Notes: generated by a model not told the origin, from the letters alone. DNA of 13,128 nucleotides from CAZZBK01 sp964652155 (GCA_964652155.1 CAZZBK010000154.1:1-13128); one strand, 5' to 3'; positions 1-6,916 are shown, numbered from the stretch's first letter. Made by a program: numbers and translations.

Positions 1-31
1 CGCTCATGAACAACGTATAGCCGCTACCCAT
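1..31 (-). CDS. Possible 5' end of a leftward gene, cut by the window edge
   Basis: Reading leftward, an ATG at 31 opens a frame encoding MGSGYTLFMS and runs off the window. A strong Shine-Dalgarno (GAGGAG, 42-37) sits 5 nt upstream of this ATG, and a sigma70-like promoter facing the same way lies about 100 bp further upstream. That combination is the whole case for a gene; ten residues are too few to name a product. The gene would be divergent from the flavin-reductase-like gene. It could still be chance. Confidence 0.4.
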   Translation of the reverse strand, partial: MGSGYTLFMS

Positions 32-138
32 CGATGCTCCTCACCTGGAGATGGTTCGCACGATCGTCCAGCCGCGTCCCGCGTCGAACTGCAACCGCAG
101 CTCGCTCCGCGCGTCGGGGGCGTTCGTGGTGTGGGGGG

Positions 139-168
139 ATTATAAATCGGCGTTGGGTAGTCTAGCAA
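139..168 (-). promoter_or_regulatory. Sigma70-like promoter facing left
   Basis: On the minus strand a perfect TATAAT (144-139) is preceded, 18 bp upstream, by TTGCTA (168-163), which matches four of six positions of TTGACA. It points at the putative leftward gene starting at 31 and would leave a leader of about 100 nt. In this GC-rich intergenic stretch the AT-rich box stands out. No equally good promoter was seen for the rightward flavin-reductase-like gene. Confidence 0.5.
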
Positions 169-261
169 TCGTCGCGCGCGTTTCGTAGGCTGCTGGCATG
201 ACCCTAGCGTGGCGGTGCCGTGCCGCCGGTTGCTGTTCTTCTCCGCGAAAATGATCGACCG

Positions 262-738
262 ATGAGCGAAACTCCCAGTTATGCCGAGCCGTTGGGGCGA
301 ATTCCGAGCGGGCTGTTTATTTTGACCGCCCGTCATGCCGAGCAGGAAACGGGCATGTTGGCAAGTTGGGTCGTGCAGGCGGGCTTCGAGCCGCCGGCCG
401 TCAGCGTGGCCGTCCGACGCGATCGCTACGTGACGCAATGGCTGGTCCCAGGCGTGTCGTTCGTGCTCAATTTGCTCAGCGAGGGGAACAAGGAGTTTCT
501 CAAGCACTTCGGCAAGGGTTTCGAGCCCGGCGAGAGCGCGTTTCAGGGCTTGAGCATCGAGCGGACCGCCGATGGGGTCGTCATCCTGGGCAACACGCTC
601 GGACACTTGGAGTGCACGGTGCTCACCCATGCCGACAGCGGCGATCATCGGATCTTCATTGCCCAGGTCGTCGGCGGACGCCTGCTGCAAGACGCCCCGC
701 CCTATGTGCATATCCGCAAGAACGGCCTACGGTACTAA
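262..738 (+). CDS. Flavin reductase-like domain protein (FMN-binding), standalone
   Basis: A 158-residue cytoplasmic protein consisting of essentially one flavin reductase-like (split-barrel FMN-binding) domain. The N-terminal GRIPSGLFILTA, the VQAGFEPPAVSVAVRRDR stretch (about 38-55), FVLNLLSEGN (67-76) and HFGKGFEPGESAFQGL (82-97) match this family and resemble most the C-terminal flavin reductase module of cyanobacterial diflavin flavoproteins. Members bind FMN and pass electrons from NAD(P)H or ferredoxin to acceptors; the substrate here is unknown. No signal peptide or membrane segment is visible. I chose the ATG at 262 because homology starts just after it; an in-frame GTG at 220 would add 14 residues without a convincing ribosome site. 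Neither start has a clear Shine-Dalgarno. It converges on the leftward block, with an inverted repeat immediately after the stop. Confidence 0.82.
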   Translation: MSETPSYAEPLGRIPSGLFILTARHAEQETGMLASWVVQAGFEPPAVSVAVRRDRYVTQWLVPGVSFVLNLLSEGNKEFLKHFGKGFEPGESAFQGLSIERTADGVVILGNTLGHLECTVLTHADSGDHRIFIAQVVGGRLLQDAPPYVHIRKNGLRY

Positions 739-740
739 GC

Positions 741-797
741 GCGTCTAACTAAATGGCAGCAGAGAGTGGGACAGTCCCCAGCCATTTTGTTAGACGC
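741..797. repeat. 57-bp inverted repeat between convergent genes (terminator or REP/MITE-like remnant)
   Basis: The left arm GCGTCTAACTAAATGGC (741-757) and right arm GCCATTTTGTTAGACGC (781-797) are reverse complements at 16 of 17 positions. The 23-nt centre contains a second small hairpin, GGGAC-A-GTCCC (768-778). The element fills almost the whole gap between the flavin-reductase-like stop (738) and the stop of the leftward exported protein (813). It could act as a bidirectional terminator, although no T-run of normal length follows on either strand. The nested structure and non-coding position also fit a REP or miniature-transposon remnant. No target duplication is obvious. Confidence 0.75.
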
Positions 798-812
798 TCT
801 AAATTCATCTCT

Positions 813-2018
813 TTATCGTCTTGTCTCCTTGGACGACTCGTCAGAAATGGATGAATCCACGTTCTCTCGTGTCACTCGACGAACGACGGGCAGCGGCGAG
901 TCGGCTTGGCGGCGCGCCTTGGGGTCCAGCCGCGACAACTCGACCAGCAACGGCTGGGCCTCGGCCAACGGACAAGCCTTGAGGTACTGCAAAATCGGCA
1001 CGCGAATGTACTGCGTCTCCTCGTCGGCCGCGCGGAACATGTCCGCGACCCGCTCGACCACCGACCAGTCTTCCCAGCGGGCCAAGTCGGCCAACACCGT
1101 GTCGGCGAGCGCCGGATGATCGAGCACCAACCGCAGCGTTTGGGCCAGCCGCGGGCGAGGAATCGACCGCTCCTCTTCGCCATGAAAGCGAATGGCGTGT
1201 ACCACGGCGTTGATGTCGATCGACTCAACGTCCTCGCGGCGGAGAATCCGCTCCTCGATCAGCGGCAAGCCTTCCGCGCCGCGCAGCGTGAGCCAACAGG
1301 CAATGATCGCGTCGAGCGACGGCTTGAGCGTCCGCGAGTCGGTCGTGATCATCGCTTGGAGCCGCGGCCAGTCGTCGGACGTGCCGCACACGCCCAACAG
1401 CGTCAAATAAAGTCGCCGCAAATTGACGGCGCATTCCGGGTCGCTAATGCCGGCGAGCAACACGTCGCGCCGCAACTGAGGCTTGAGCGCTCGCACATCC
1501 TCGTACGGAGCGCGCGCGAACTCGTCGTAGGCGTCCTCGCGCAGCAACGCTTCGGCGTGCGACAAGTAGGGGAGGAAGAACTTCAATCGTTCGGCCCCCT
1601 CGACCCTCAACGAGAGCAAGGCGAGCGCGTACGTCTCGGCGGCGGCGCTCAGTGCGAGGGGACGGCACCAAGCGAGTTCGTCATCCGCTTCGGCCACGAT
1701 CAGAAAGTGTGTCGATAGCGGCTCGTCGCCCACGTGCAAGACCGAGAGCTTGTGCCCCGGCTTGAGGCTCTCGGGTCCTTTGATGACCCGTAAGATTTCA
1801 AACGTCGAGGGGGCGAACGTGTCGGCCTCAAGCGGTTTGTTCTCGGGGATCGAGGGCAAGCGTCGGGCCACGACGGCGGCGACCGCCTGGTTAAGCTCTT
1901 CGGTCAAGGTAGGGCCCGGCGGCTCGCAGAAGGGGCACGCTCCGGAGGCGATCGATGCCCCGACGAGGCCCAGCACGAGCCAGCCGCTCAGAACCACACT
2001 CGATCTGGCGTAGCGCAT
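813..2018 (-). CDS. Exported CPFC protein with netrin-like and helical (HEAT-like) regions
   Basis: A 401-residue protein with a Sec-type signal peptide (about residues 1-27, MRYARSSVV then a hydrophobic core ending ASIASGA); the predicted mature protein begins at or next to CPFC (28-31), a CxxC motif. Residues about 70-140 (TFEILRVIKGPESLKPGHKLSVLHVG and onwards) look like an OB/netrin-like beta domain, and about 145-370 are helix-rich, HEAT-like. I recall this layout from planctomycete hypothetical proteins, but no function is known to me. Cys28 is preceded by SGA, which is not a standard lipobox. The ATG at 2018 has a strong GGAGGAG (2032-2026) 7 nt upstream. It lies 93 bp downstream of the DUF3106-like gene on the same strand, so it may end the sigma operon or have its own promoter. 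Confidence 0.75.
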   Translation of the reverse strand: MRYARSSVVLSGWLVLGLVGASIASGACPFCEPPGPTLTEELNQAVAAVVARRLPSIPENKPLEADTFAPSTFEILRVIKGPESLKPGHKLSVLHVGDEPLSTHFLIVAEADDELAWCRPLALSAAAETYALALLSLRVEGAERLKFFLPYLSHAEALLREDAYDEFARAPYEDVRALKPQLRRDVLLAGISDPECAVNLRRLYLTLLGVCGTSDDWPRLQAMITTDSRTLKPSLDAIIACWLTLRGAEGLPLIEERILRREDVESIDINAVVHAIRFHGEEERSIPRPRLAQTLRLVLDHPALADTVLADLARWEDWSVVERVADMFRAADEETQYIRVPILQYLKACPLAEAQPLLVELSRLDPKARRQADSPLPVVRRVTRENVDSSISDESSKETRR

Positions 2019-2111
2019 CGAGACACTCCTCCACCGGAAAGTTTAGGGGGGCGGATTGTGAGCAATTCTCGAGCTGACAGCAAGACGGCTTCCATCGCGC
2101 TGCTGGCGACG

Positions 2112-3077
2112 CTATCGCTGGGGCGGCATGGGCTTCGATGGACGATCCTCACCCATCCGCGGCGGTCGACCGTCCTGCGGCGGCGGACCGGTGCGCGGCA
2201 GACCCTTGGGCAGCGGACCTTCACGCCGCAAGGGCGCGGCCGGATTCTCGCCACGCTCAAGATACATGCGACGCATTTCGCGCTGCATCTCGTCGGCCGG
2301 CAGCGACAAGAGCCGTTGCCGCTCGTCGGCCGGCAAGTCGCGACTGTAAAACTGCTTGAACTGCTCGGGGTTGGGACCCATGCCCAGCGATTGTCCCAGC
2401 CAATTCATCCATACTCCCGAGCGATTGGGCGACGCCTCGGCTTGATCGAGCCGCTCACGAGCCTCGGGCGAGAGTTTGTCGCGCAGCGGCTGCAAATCGC
2501 GCGCCCAGGGAGGGCCCATGCGCTGGCTGGGGTCGTTGCTGGCCAGGCGTTGCTGCATCATGCGCCCCAGCATACGACGACGCTCTTCGCGGGTCATTTT
2601 CTCAAACTCGACTCGCTTGTCGCTCGGCACCAGCGACAGCGCCTGCTGCTCGACCCACGCGGCGACCGCTTCGCGATCGGCATCGTTGAGCCGCGGCGCG
2701 TTCCATTGCCGCGGCGACGAGTCGTGCGGCTGCGTGAGCCATTGCCGGATCTGCTTGAGGCGCGCGGCACTCTCCAGTTGCAGCAGCTCGCTCCGCTTCA
2801 GCGCTGGAAGTTGGCTGAGAAATTCCTGATACGCATCGAGGGTCTGCCGCAACTCGTCCGCGTCCGGTGCCGCTTCGAGCGCGGCGGAGAGCGCTCGCAG
2901 GCGTTGCTGCTCCGGCTCGGGCAACTCGCGAAACCGTTCCAACTCGGTCAGCAATTGCTGTTTCTCGTCGGGCGAGAGTCGCTCGACATAGGCGCGTCGC
3001 TCGCTCAGCGACAAGGGACCGGTTGAGCCTCCCGCCAACAGCAGCACCATGCACAGCAGGCTCAATTTACTTGCCAC
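2112..3077 (-). CDS. Exported DUF3106-like repeat protein, coupled to the anti-sigma factor
   Basis: A 321-residue protein with an N-terminal hydrophobic signal (LSLLCMVLLLAGG, 5-17) followed by charged helical sequence. A short motif of the form L-S/P-x-x-E-x-x-R-L-L recurs: LSPDEKQQLL (34-43), LPEPEQQRLR (52-61), MTREERRRML (161-170), LSPEARERL (203-211) and LPADERQRLL (248-257). This is reminiscent of DUF3106 and loosely of the LTxxQ helices of Spy/CpxP-type periplasmic proteins. The tail (about 275-321) is proline- and arginine-rich and probably disordered. The start is a GTG at 3077 inside the last codons of the anti-sigma gene, an 11-bp overlap that suggests translational coupling. A role as periplasmic or surface partner of the sigma/anti-sigma pair is inference from position. 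Confidence 0.72.
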   Translation of the reverse strand: MASKLSLLCMVLLLAGGSTGPLSLSERRAYVERLSPDEKQQLLTELERFRELPEPEQQRLRALSAALEAAPDADELRQTLDAYQEFLSQLPALKRSELLQLESAARLKQIRQWLTQPHDSSPRQWNAPRLNDADREAVAAWVEQQALSLVPSDKRVEFEKMTREERRRMLGRMMQQRLASNDPSQRMGPPWARDLQPLRDKLSPEARERLDQAEASPNRSGVWMNWLGQSLGMGPNPEQFKQFYSRDLPADERQRLLSLPADEMQREMRRMYLERGENPAAPLRREGPLPKGLPRTGPPPQDGRPPRMGEDRPSKPMPPQR

Positions 3078-3576
3078 GATGCACCTCCGCTGGGGTTAGC
3101 GCCTGCTCCTGCTTGAGCAACCGCAGAAACTCGATATCGTCGAGATGCCGGTACGCTTCGAGGCGTTCGAGCACCGGCAGGTCTCGCAGCATGGCCTCGT
3201 CGGGGTCCGGCCAGAGGCGATCGACCGTCGTGTAACCCGCCCCAGCCACGATGCACAATCCCAAGGCGACGAACAGTCCCCTGCCGACGCGCTGCAGGCG
3301 TTGCCCCCGGGCCTCCGTGTCCAGTTCCTGCTGCGTGTTGACGGCGATCATCTCGACCGTCGAGCGGGTGAAATCGGGCGTCACCTCGTGGCGGGGCAAA
3401 TCGTCGAGCAGCGACCAGGCTTGTTCGAGCCGTTGCAATTCGCGTCGCACCTTGTCGTCGCTTGCCAACAAGGCTTCGATGTGCTGTCGCCCCGCCGCGT
3501 CGAGTTCGCCGTCGAGGTAAGCCGACAGTTGGTCGAGCAAGGCGTCGTCGGCGTGTGTGTCGGCATGGGGTTGCAT
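3067..3576 (-). CDS. Single-pass membrane anti-sigma factor, zinc ligands absent
   Basis: A 169-residue protein directly behind the ECF sigma gene (14-bp gap). The N-terminal part (about 12-62, LLDQLSAYLDGELDAAGRQHIEALLASDDKVRREL) has the shape of an anti-sigma domain that clamps the cognate sigma factor in the cytoplasm. One transmembrane helix follows (about 99-116, GLFVALGLCIVAGAGY), then a short extracytoplasmic tail with LPVLERLEAYRHLDDIEFLRLL. In zinc-binding anti-sigma (ZAS) proteins the equivalent of LLASDDKVRREL carries H-x3-C-x2-C; here those positions are L36, D40 and V43, so zinc is unlikely to be bound. The only cysteine (108) lies in the membrane helix. The ATG at 3576 lacks a clear Shine-Dalgarno and may rely on coupling to the sigma gene. 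Confidence 0.83.
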   Translation of the reverse strand: MQPHADTHADDALLDQLSAYLDGELDAAGRQHIEALLASDDKVRRELQRLEQAWSLLDDLPRHEVTPDFTRSTVEMIAVNTQQELDTEARGQRLQRVGRGLFVALGLCIVAGAGYTTVDRLWPDPDEAMLRDLPVLERLEAYRHLDDIEFLRLLKQEQALTPAEVHRGK

Positions 3577-3590
3577 GGGCGAACCGGAGA

Positions 3591-4274
3591 TTAAAGCGGA
3601 CGCTTGCCTTGTTGCAAATACGGTTCGAGCACCTCGCGCAGGTTGAGCCGCGCACGCGAGAGCAGCGACTTGATGGCCTGCGGCGTCATGTCCATCGCCG
3701 CGGCAATTTCTTCATAACTCATGCTCTCAAACTTATTCAGCAACACCGCCATCCGTTGACGATCGTTCAGCGACTCGAGTGCCAGCCGAACGATGTCACG
3801 CATCTCGGCCTTGTCGAGCTGCCGCGAGGGGAGCAAGCCGCTGGCGGCCAGGGCCATCTCGTCGAGCGGCGACGCAGCCATCGAGCCGCTCTCGGTCGCC
3901 GAGGCGACGACATTCACTTCGCGGCGCCGCGATTGCGAGCGGCGAGCGTTCGAGGCCACGTTGTTGACAATTGTGAACAGCCAGGTCGAAAACTTTGAGC
4001 CCGGCACGTACTGCTTGCGAGCCCGGTAGATCCGCATGAACACGTCCTGCGCCAGGTCCTCGGCCTGACCGCCGCGACCAACGAGGTGTTCGAGAATCGT
4101 GATGACCCGATGCTGGTAGCGGAGCATGAGTTCCTCGAAAGCGGCGGCATTGTCGGCGCGCACGTCGAGCATCAGCCGGACATCAGGGTCCCGCAGTTCG
4201 TAATCGATGAACTCGTGAGTGTCGCTGCTGCTGACAGCCAAAGGGAAAACTCGCAAACGTTTCCAGGAGTCCAA
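3591..4274 (-). CDS. ECF-type RNA polymerase sigma factor
   Basis: A 227-residue sigma70-family protein with only regions 2 and 4, as in extracytoplasmic-function sigma factors. Region 2 spans about 42-112 (AAFEELMLRYQHRV, AEDLAQDVFMRIYRARKQYVPGSKFSTWLFTIVNNVASNARR) and recognises the -10 element. A linker rich in S/A/L follows, then region 4 (about 158-213, LNDRQRMAVLLNKFESMSYEEIAAAMDMTPQAIKSLLSRARLNLRE), the -35-binding helix-turn-helix. The N-terminal stretch FIDYELRDPDVRLML fits planctomycete ECF proteins and supports translation from well before the first ATG codon (residue 35). I chose TTG at 4274: it has AAGGTG 8 nt upstream and an in-frame TAA five codons upstream. It heads the block with the anti-sigma factor; autoregulation is usual in the family, but I found no clear GAAC/CGTC-type promoter. 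Confidence 0.92.
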   Translation of the reverse strand: MDSWKRLRVFPLAVSSSDTHEFIDYELRDPDVRLMLDVRADNAAAFEELMLRYQHRVITILEHLVGRGGQAEDLAQDVFMRIYRARKQYVPGSKFSTWLFTIVNNVASNARRSQSRRREVNVVASATESGSMAASPLDEMALAASGLLPSRQLDKAEMRDIVRLALESLNDRQRMAVLLNKFESMSYEEIAAAMDMTPQAIKSLLSRARLNLREVLEPYLQQGKRPL

Positions 4275-4282
4275 ACCAACGG

Positions 4283-4288
4283 CACCTT
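4283..4288 (-). promoter_or_regulatory. Ribosome binding site deciding the TTG start of the sigma gene
   Basis: AAGGTG on the minus strand lies 8 nt before the TTG at 4274. The in-frame TAA that overlaps its 5' edge rules out any longer reading, and the next ATG is 34 codons downstream inside conserved sequence. The site therefore supports a rare TTG initiation codon for the sigma factor. Confidence 0.6.
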
Positions 4289-4391
4289 ACATGGTACGGT
4301 GCAACGACCATTGCTGGCCAGTACCTCGCGCCTTTCACCCGTAAGCGACCTCCCGCAGATGACTAAACCCCGCTGAGAGTGAAGAGTTTCG

Positions 4392-4408
4392 CGACGCGAT
4401 CGGCGTCG
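4392..4408. terminator. Weak hairpin downstream of gluQ
   Basis: CGACGC (4392-4397) and GCGTCG (4403-4408) form a 6-bp GC stem with a 5-nt loop, 25 bp beyond the gluQ stop. Read leftward it is not followed by a U-tract, so it is at best a partial terminator for the HD-gluQ unit. The rest of the 158-bp gap between gluQ and the sigma gene shows no other clear signal. Confidence 0.25.
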
Positions 4409-4432
4409 GTTTCATCACGGCGCGGAGGAGTT

Positions 4433-5404
4433 CTACGGCGATGCGAGCAGCGAACGCCACATGGCCGCGGTGAACACCCAGGGTTGGCGCGGGATTTTGC
4501 TCAGGTCGAACGAGCCGAGCAGCTCATGGGGCATAACCGGTTCGCTCCGGTCGATCAGTCCGCAGGAATGGGCCAGCAGTCCGACGAGCCGCGCGGCAGA
4601 GGCACCCGCCGCGCGCAAGACCGACAGCCGCGTGTCGCCGTGCCGCTTGGCCAAGCGTCGACGGTCGGGGCCCACGACCAGCGGCACATGGGCGAATTGC
4701 GGCGGCTGCCAAGCCAAGCATTCGTAGAGTGCCTGTTGACGAAACGCGCTTGGCAACAGATCGTCGCCGCGCAGCGCCTCGGTCACCCCCATCTCATGAT
4801 CGTCGACGACGACCGCCAATTGATACGCGGGCGCGCCGTCCATTTTGCTCACGATGAAGTCGCCCCATTGCGAGGCCAGTCGCGCCGACTGCTCGCCACC
4901 GCAGCGGTCGATGAACGTGCGCGGCTCGTCATGTGTGCGGAATCGCCAGCCATAGGGCTGCTTGAGCAGTGGGGCGTCGACCACGCGGCGAGTAAAACAC
5001 GTGCGGGGGTAGACGGGCCCTTCCAGGCCCAAGTGCGGCGCGCTGGAGGCCGATTCGATGTCGCCGCGCGTGCAGGTGCAAGGGTAGACCTGCTCGGCGG
5101 CGAGCAACGTCTCGAGCGCGGCGCGGTACCGTGCCATGCGCTCGGTTTGGACATACGGAGCCTGTGGGCCGCCGACGTCGGGGCCCTCGTCCCAGTCGAG
5201 CCCCAGCCAGCGTAAATCATCGAGCGCCTGTTGGGCCGCGCCCGGCTTGACCCGCGGCGAGTCGATATCCTCGATCCGCACAATGAGCCGTCCGCCGCGT
5301 GAGCGGATCGACAACCAAGCCAGCAAATAGGTGCGCGCGTTGCCGACGTGCTGAGCACCGGTCGGTGATGGAGCCAGCCGGCCGACAAGCGGGGGCGATG
5401 TCAT
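4433..5404 (-). CDS. gluQ: Glutamyl-Q tRNA(Asp) synthetase
   Basis: A 323-residue class I aminoacyl-tRNA synthetase paralogue. It activates glutamate and attaches it to the queuosine at position 34 of tRNA(Asp), giving glutamyl-queuosine, without needing tRNA for activation. The signature motifs are present: RLAPSPTGAQHVGN with the HIGH-like HVGN (19-22), RIEDIDSPR (43-51), the zinc site C109-x-C111, Y132 and C136, YQLAVVVDD (194-202), and the KMSKS-like RLAKRHGD (250-257). Length matters: it stops where a full GluRS (about 470 residues) would continue into the anticodon-binding domain, which separates GluQ from GltX. The ATG at 5404 follows the stop of the HD gene by 12 bp, implying co-transcription. 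No queuosine synthesis gene or tRNA(Asp) is in the window. Confidence 0.93.
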   Translation of the reverse strand: MTSPPLVGRLAPSPTGAQHVGNARTYLLAWLSIRSRGGRLIVRIEDIDSPRVKPGAAQQALDDLRWLGLDWDEGPDVGGPQAPYVQTERMARYRAALETLLAAEQVYPCTCTRGDIESASSAPHLGLEGPVYPRTCFTRRVVDAPLLKQPYGWRFRTHDEPRTFIDRCGGEQSARLASQWGDFIVSKMDGAPAYQLAVVVDDHEMGVTEALRGDDLLPSAFRQQALYECLAWQPPQFAHVPLVVGPDRRRLAKRHGDTRLSVLRAAGASAARLVGLLAHSCGLIDRSEPVMPHELLGSFDLSKIPRQPWVFTAAMWRSLLASP

Positions 5405-5416
5405 CTCGTGGGGCGC

Positions 5417-6802
5417 TCACATGTTGGTGCGGTCGTCAGACCCGGCGCTGATCAGGACATCGAGCGCCGCGGAGAGCTCGCGCTGGTGTTGCATGTCGGG
5501 GGCATAGATGCGGCACAGGCGGTAACTCAGCGGAATCTGCCGGAATAGCTCGCTGTCGGAGAGGGGGCGGACCTCGTCGTGCTGCTGATCGTAGAGGAAG
5601 TTCTGGCCAGCTGCCGCGGCCCGCGTGCCAGGCCGATGGACGTGTCGAGCCAGATCGACGCGCAAGGGGACCGCGCGCAACGCAAGGGGCAGGGCCTCGC
5701 GGAGCGCGGCGAGGAAAAACTCGTCGCGGCTGAAGACGGTGCCTTGCTCGCTCTTGCCCGGCTCGAAGAACACGGTCCGCTCGGCGACCATTTTCCAGCG
5801 GACCCGGCGCGCCAATAGCTCGCCCCACTGCGCGCCCAACGCTCGCTTGCGCTCGTCGCGGTCGTGTGGCCAGCGGGCCACGTCGATCAGCAGCGACCAT
5901 TCGGTGAACCGCCGGTAATCGTCGAGCTGTTCGGCTGGGTTGCCGGGGAACAGGAGTTCGCGGCTCTCGGCGAACACCTCGGCCAAGGTCAAATCCAGGG
6001 CCCGTACCGTGCGATGAAAATAGAGCGAGCGGAACAATTCGCTGCGCACCGAGATGAACCGCACCAGGGCGCTCAGCCCGCGACTGTGGATCGTGAGCCC
6101 CGAGGGGGTGAAGGAACTGTAATGCAGCAGGCGGTCGAGGTCGAACATTTTGGTGCTGAAGCCCGCCATGTAGGCGTCGCGGAGCACGAAGTCCATATTG
6201 TCGACGGTGTACAGGCCGCTGAACAGCGAGCGGAGGAGTCGCAACCAGTGCGGTTCGTCGGTCTCGCCGCGTGGTCGGGTGATGAGAAAGCAAATCTGCC
6301 GCGGATCGAGTTCTTCGCCGGCCTCGAGGGTCGAGTTCGGATTGCGTCGCACGCCTCGGATGAGATCGCCCAACTCGTCGAGGATAATTTTAGCGCCGAG
6401 CGTTTCGTGGGTGAGGCCGTGATGACAGAGCAGATGCTCGTCGAGAAAATGGCCGAACGGTCCGTGCCCGACGTCGTGCAACAGCGCGGCCAATCGCAGA
6501 AGCGACTCGACATAGCCACGGCTGGGTACGTCGGGGCAGGTGTTTTTCAGGCTGGTGAATAGCCCTTCGATGGCTCGGCTGGCCAGATGCATGGCCCCCA
6601 GGACGTGCTGAAAGCGGGTATGCTCGGCCGACGGAAATACCCACCAGGCGGTCTGCAACTGGTGGATTTGCCGGAGGCGTTGCACCCAAGGATGGTCAAT
6701 AATGGTACGCTCGGAGACCTCGTTCACCCCCCCCGACGTGAAGGGGATGTACCCATGAATCGGGTCGTTGATCAGGGCTTCGCCGTCAAATTCGCCTAGC
6801 AT
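5417..6802 (-). CDS. HD-domain phosphohydrolase, SAMHD1/dGTPase-like (COG1078 type)
   Basis: A 461-residue cytoplasmic protein of the HD superfamily that hydrolyses nucleotides or related phosphoesters with a divalent metal. The N-terminus INDPIHGYIPFT and the SAMHD1-like stretch RLRQIHQLQTAWWVFPSAEHTRFQHVLGAMHLA (42-74) supply H66; LLHDVGHGPFGH (107-118) supplies the H109-D110 pair; VDNMDFVLRDAYMAG (200-214) supplies the final aspartate (D201 or D204). All metal ligands appear intact, so it should be active. Exact substrate (dNTP, dGTP or another nucleotide) cannot be read from sequence. The C-terminal 200 residues are less conserved and may mediate oligomerisation or allostery. It heads a two-gene unit with gluQ and is divergent from the 6932 gene; only a weak Shine-Dalgarno precedes the ATG. 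Confidence 0.88.
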   Translation of the reverse strand: MLGEFDGEALINDPIHGYIPFTSGGVNEVSERTIIDHPWVQRLRQIHQLQTAWWVFPSAEHTRFQHVLGAMHLASRAIEGLFTSLKNTCPDVPSRGYVESLLRLAALLHDVGHGPFGHFLDEHLLCHHGLTHETLGAKIILDELGDLIRGVRRNPNSTLEAGEELDPRQICFLITRPRGETDEPHWLRLLRSLFSGLYTVDNMDFVLRDAYMAGFSTKMFDLDRLLHYSSFTPSGLTIHSRGLSALVRFISVRSELFRSLYFHRTVRALDLTLAEVFAESRELLFPGNPAEQLDDYRRFTEWSLLIDVARWPHDRDERKRALGAQWGELLARRVRWKMVAERTVFFEPGKSEQGTVFSRDEFFLAALREALPLALRAVPLRVDLARHVHRPGTRAAAAGQNFLYDQQHDEVRPLSDSELFRQIPLSYRLCRIYAPDMQHQRELSAALDVLISAGSDDRTNM

Positions 6803-6854
6803 CGTTGGTTTCCGGTGACTAAACTCTCGGCCGAACAGGACGTTCTGGATGGCG

Positions 6855-6869
6855 GAGCCTCATCGGCTC
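6855..6869. repeat. Small inverted repeat in the HD/exported-protein divergent region
   Basis: GAGCC (6855-6859) and GGCTC (6865-6869) form a 5-bp stem with a 5-nt loop in the middle of the 129-bp divergent intergenic region. It could be an operator half-site pair or a leader hairpin; it is short enough to be chance. A TACACT box at 6878-6883 could be a -10 for the rightward gene, but no matching -35 is seen. Confidence 0.25.
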
Positions 6870-6916
6870 GATGTTCGTACACTCGTACAGCTGATCTGCG
6901 CATCCTAAATGAGGTC

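Noticed and set aside
4..711. 235-codon leftward frame over the flavin-reductase-like gene
   Set aside because: It is antisense to a recognisable domain, and its second half is low-complexity Pro/Arg/Thr sequence.
2058..3026. 322-codon rightward frame over the DUF3106-like gene
   Set aside because: Arg/Gln/Leu-rich shadow of the minus-strand gene, with no ribosome site or motif.
4314..4321. CTGGCCAG palindrome upstream of the sigma gene
   Set aside because: An 8-bp GC-rich palindrome is expected by chance at this length and nothing else supports an operator.
4433..5404. Full-length glutamyl-tRNA synthetase (gltX)
   Set aside because: The protein ends after the catalytic core with no anticodon-binding domain and has the GluQ zinc pattern.
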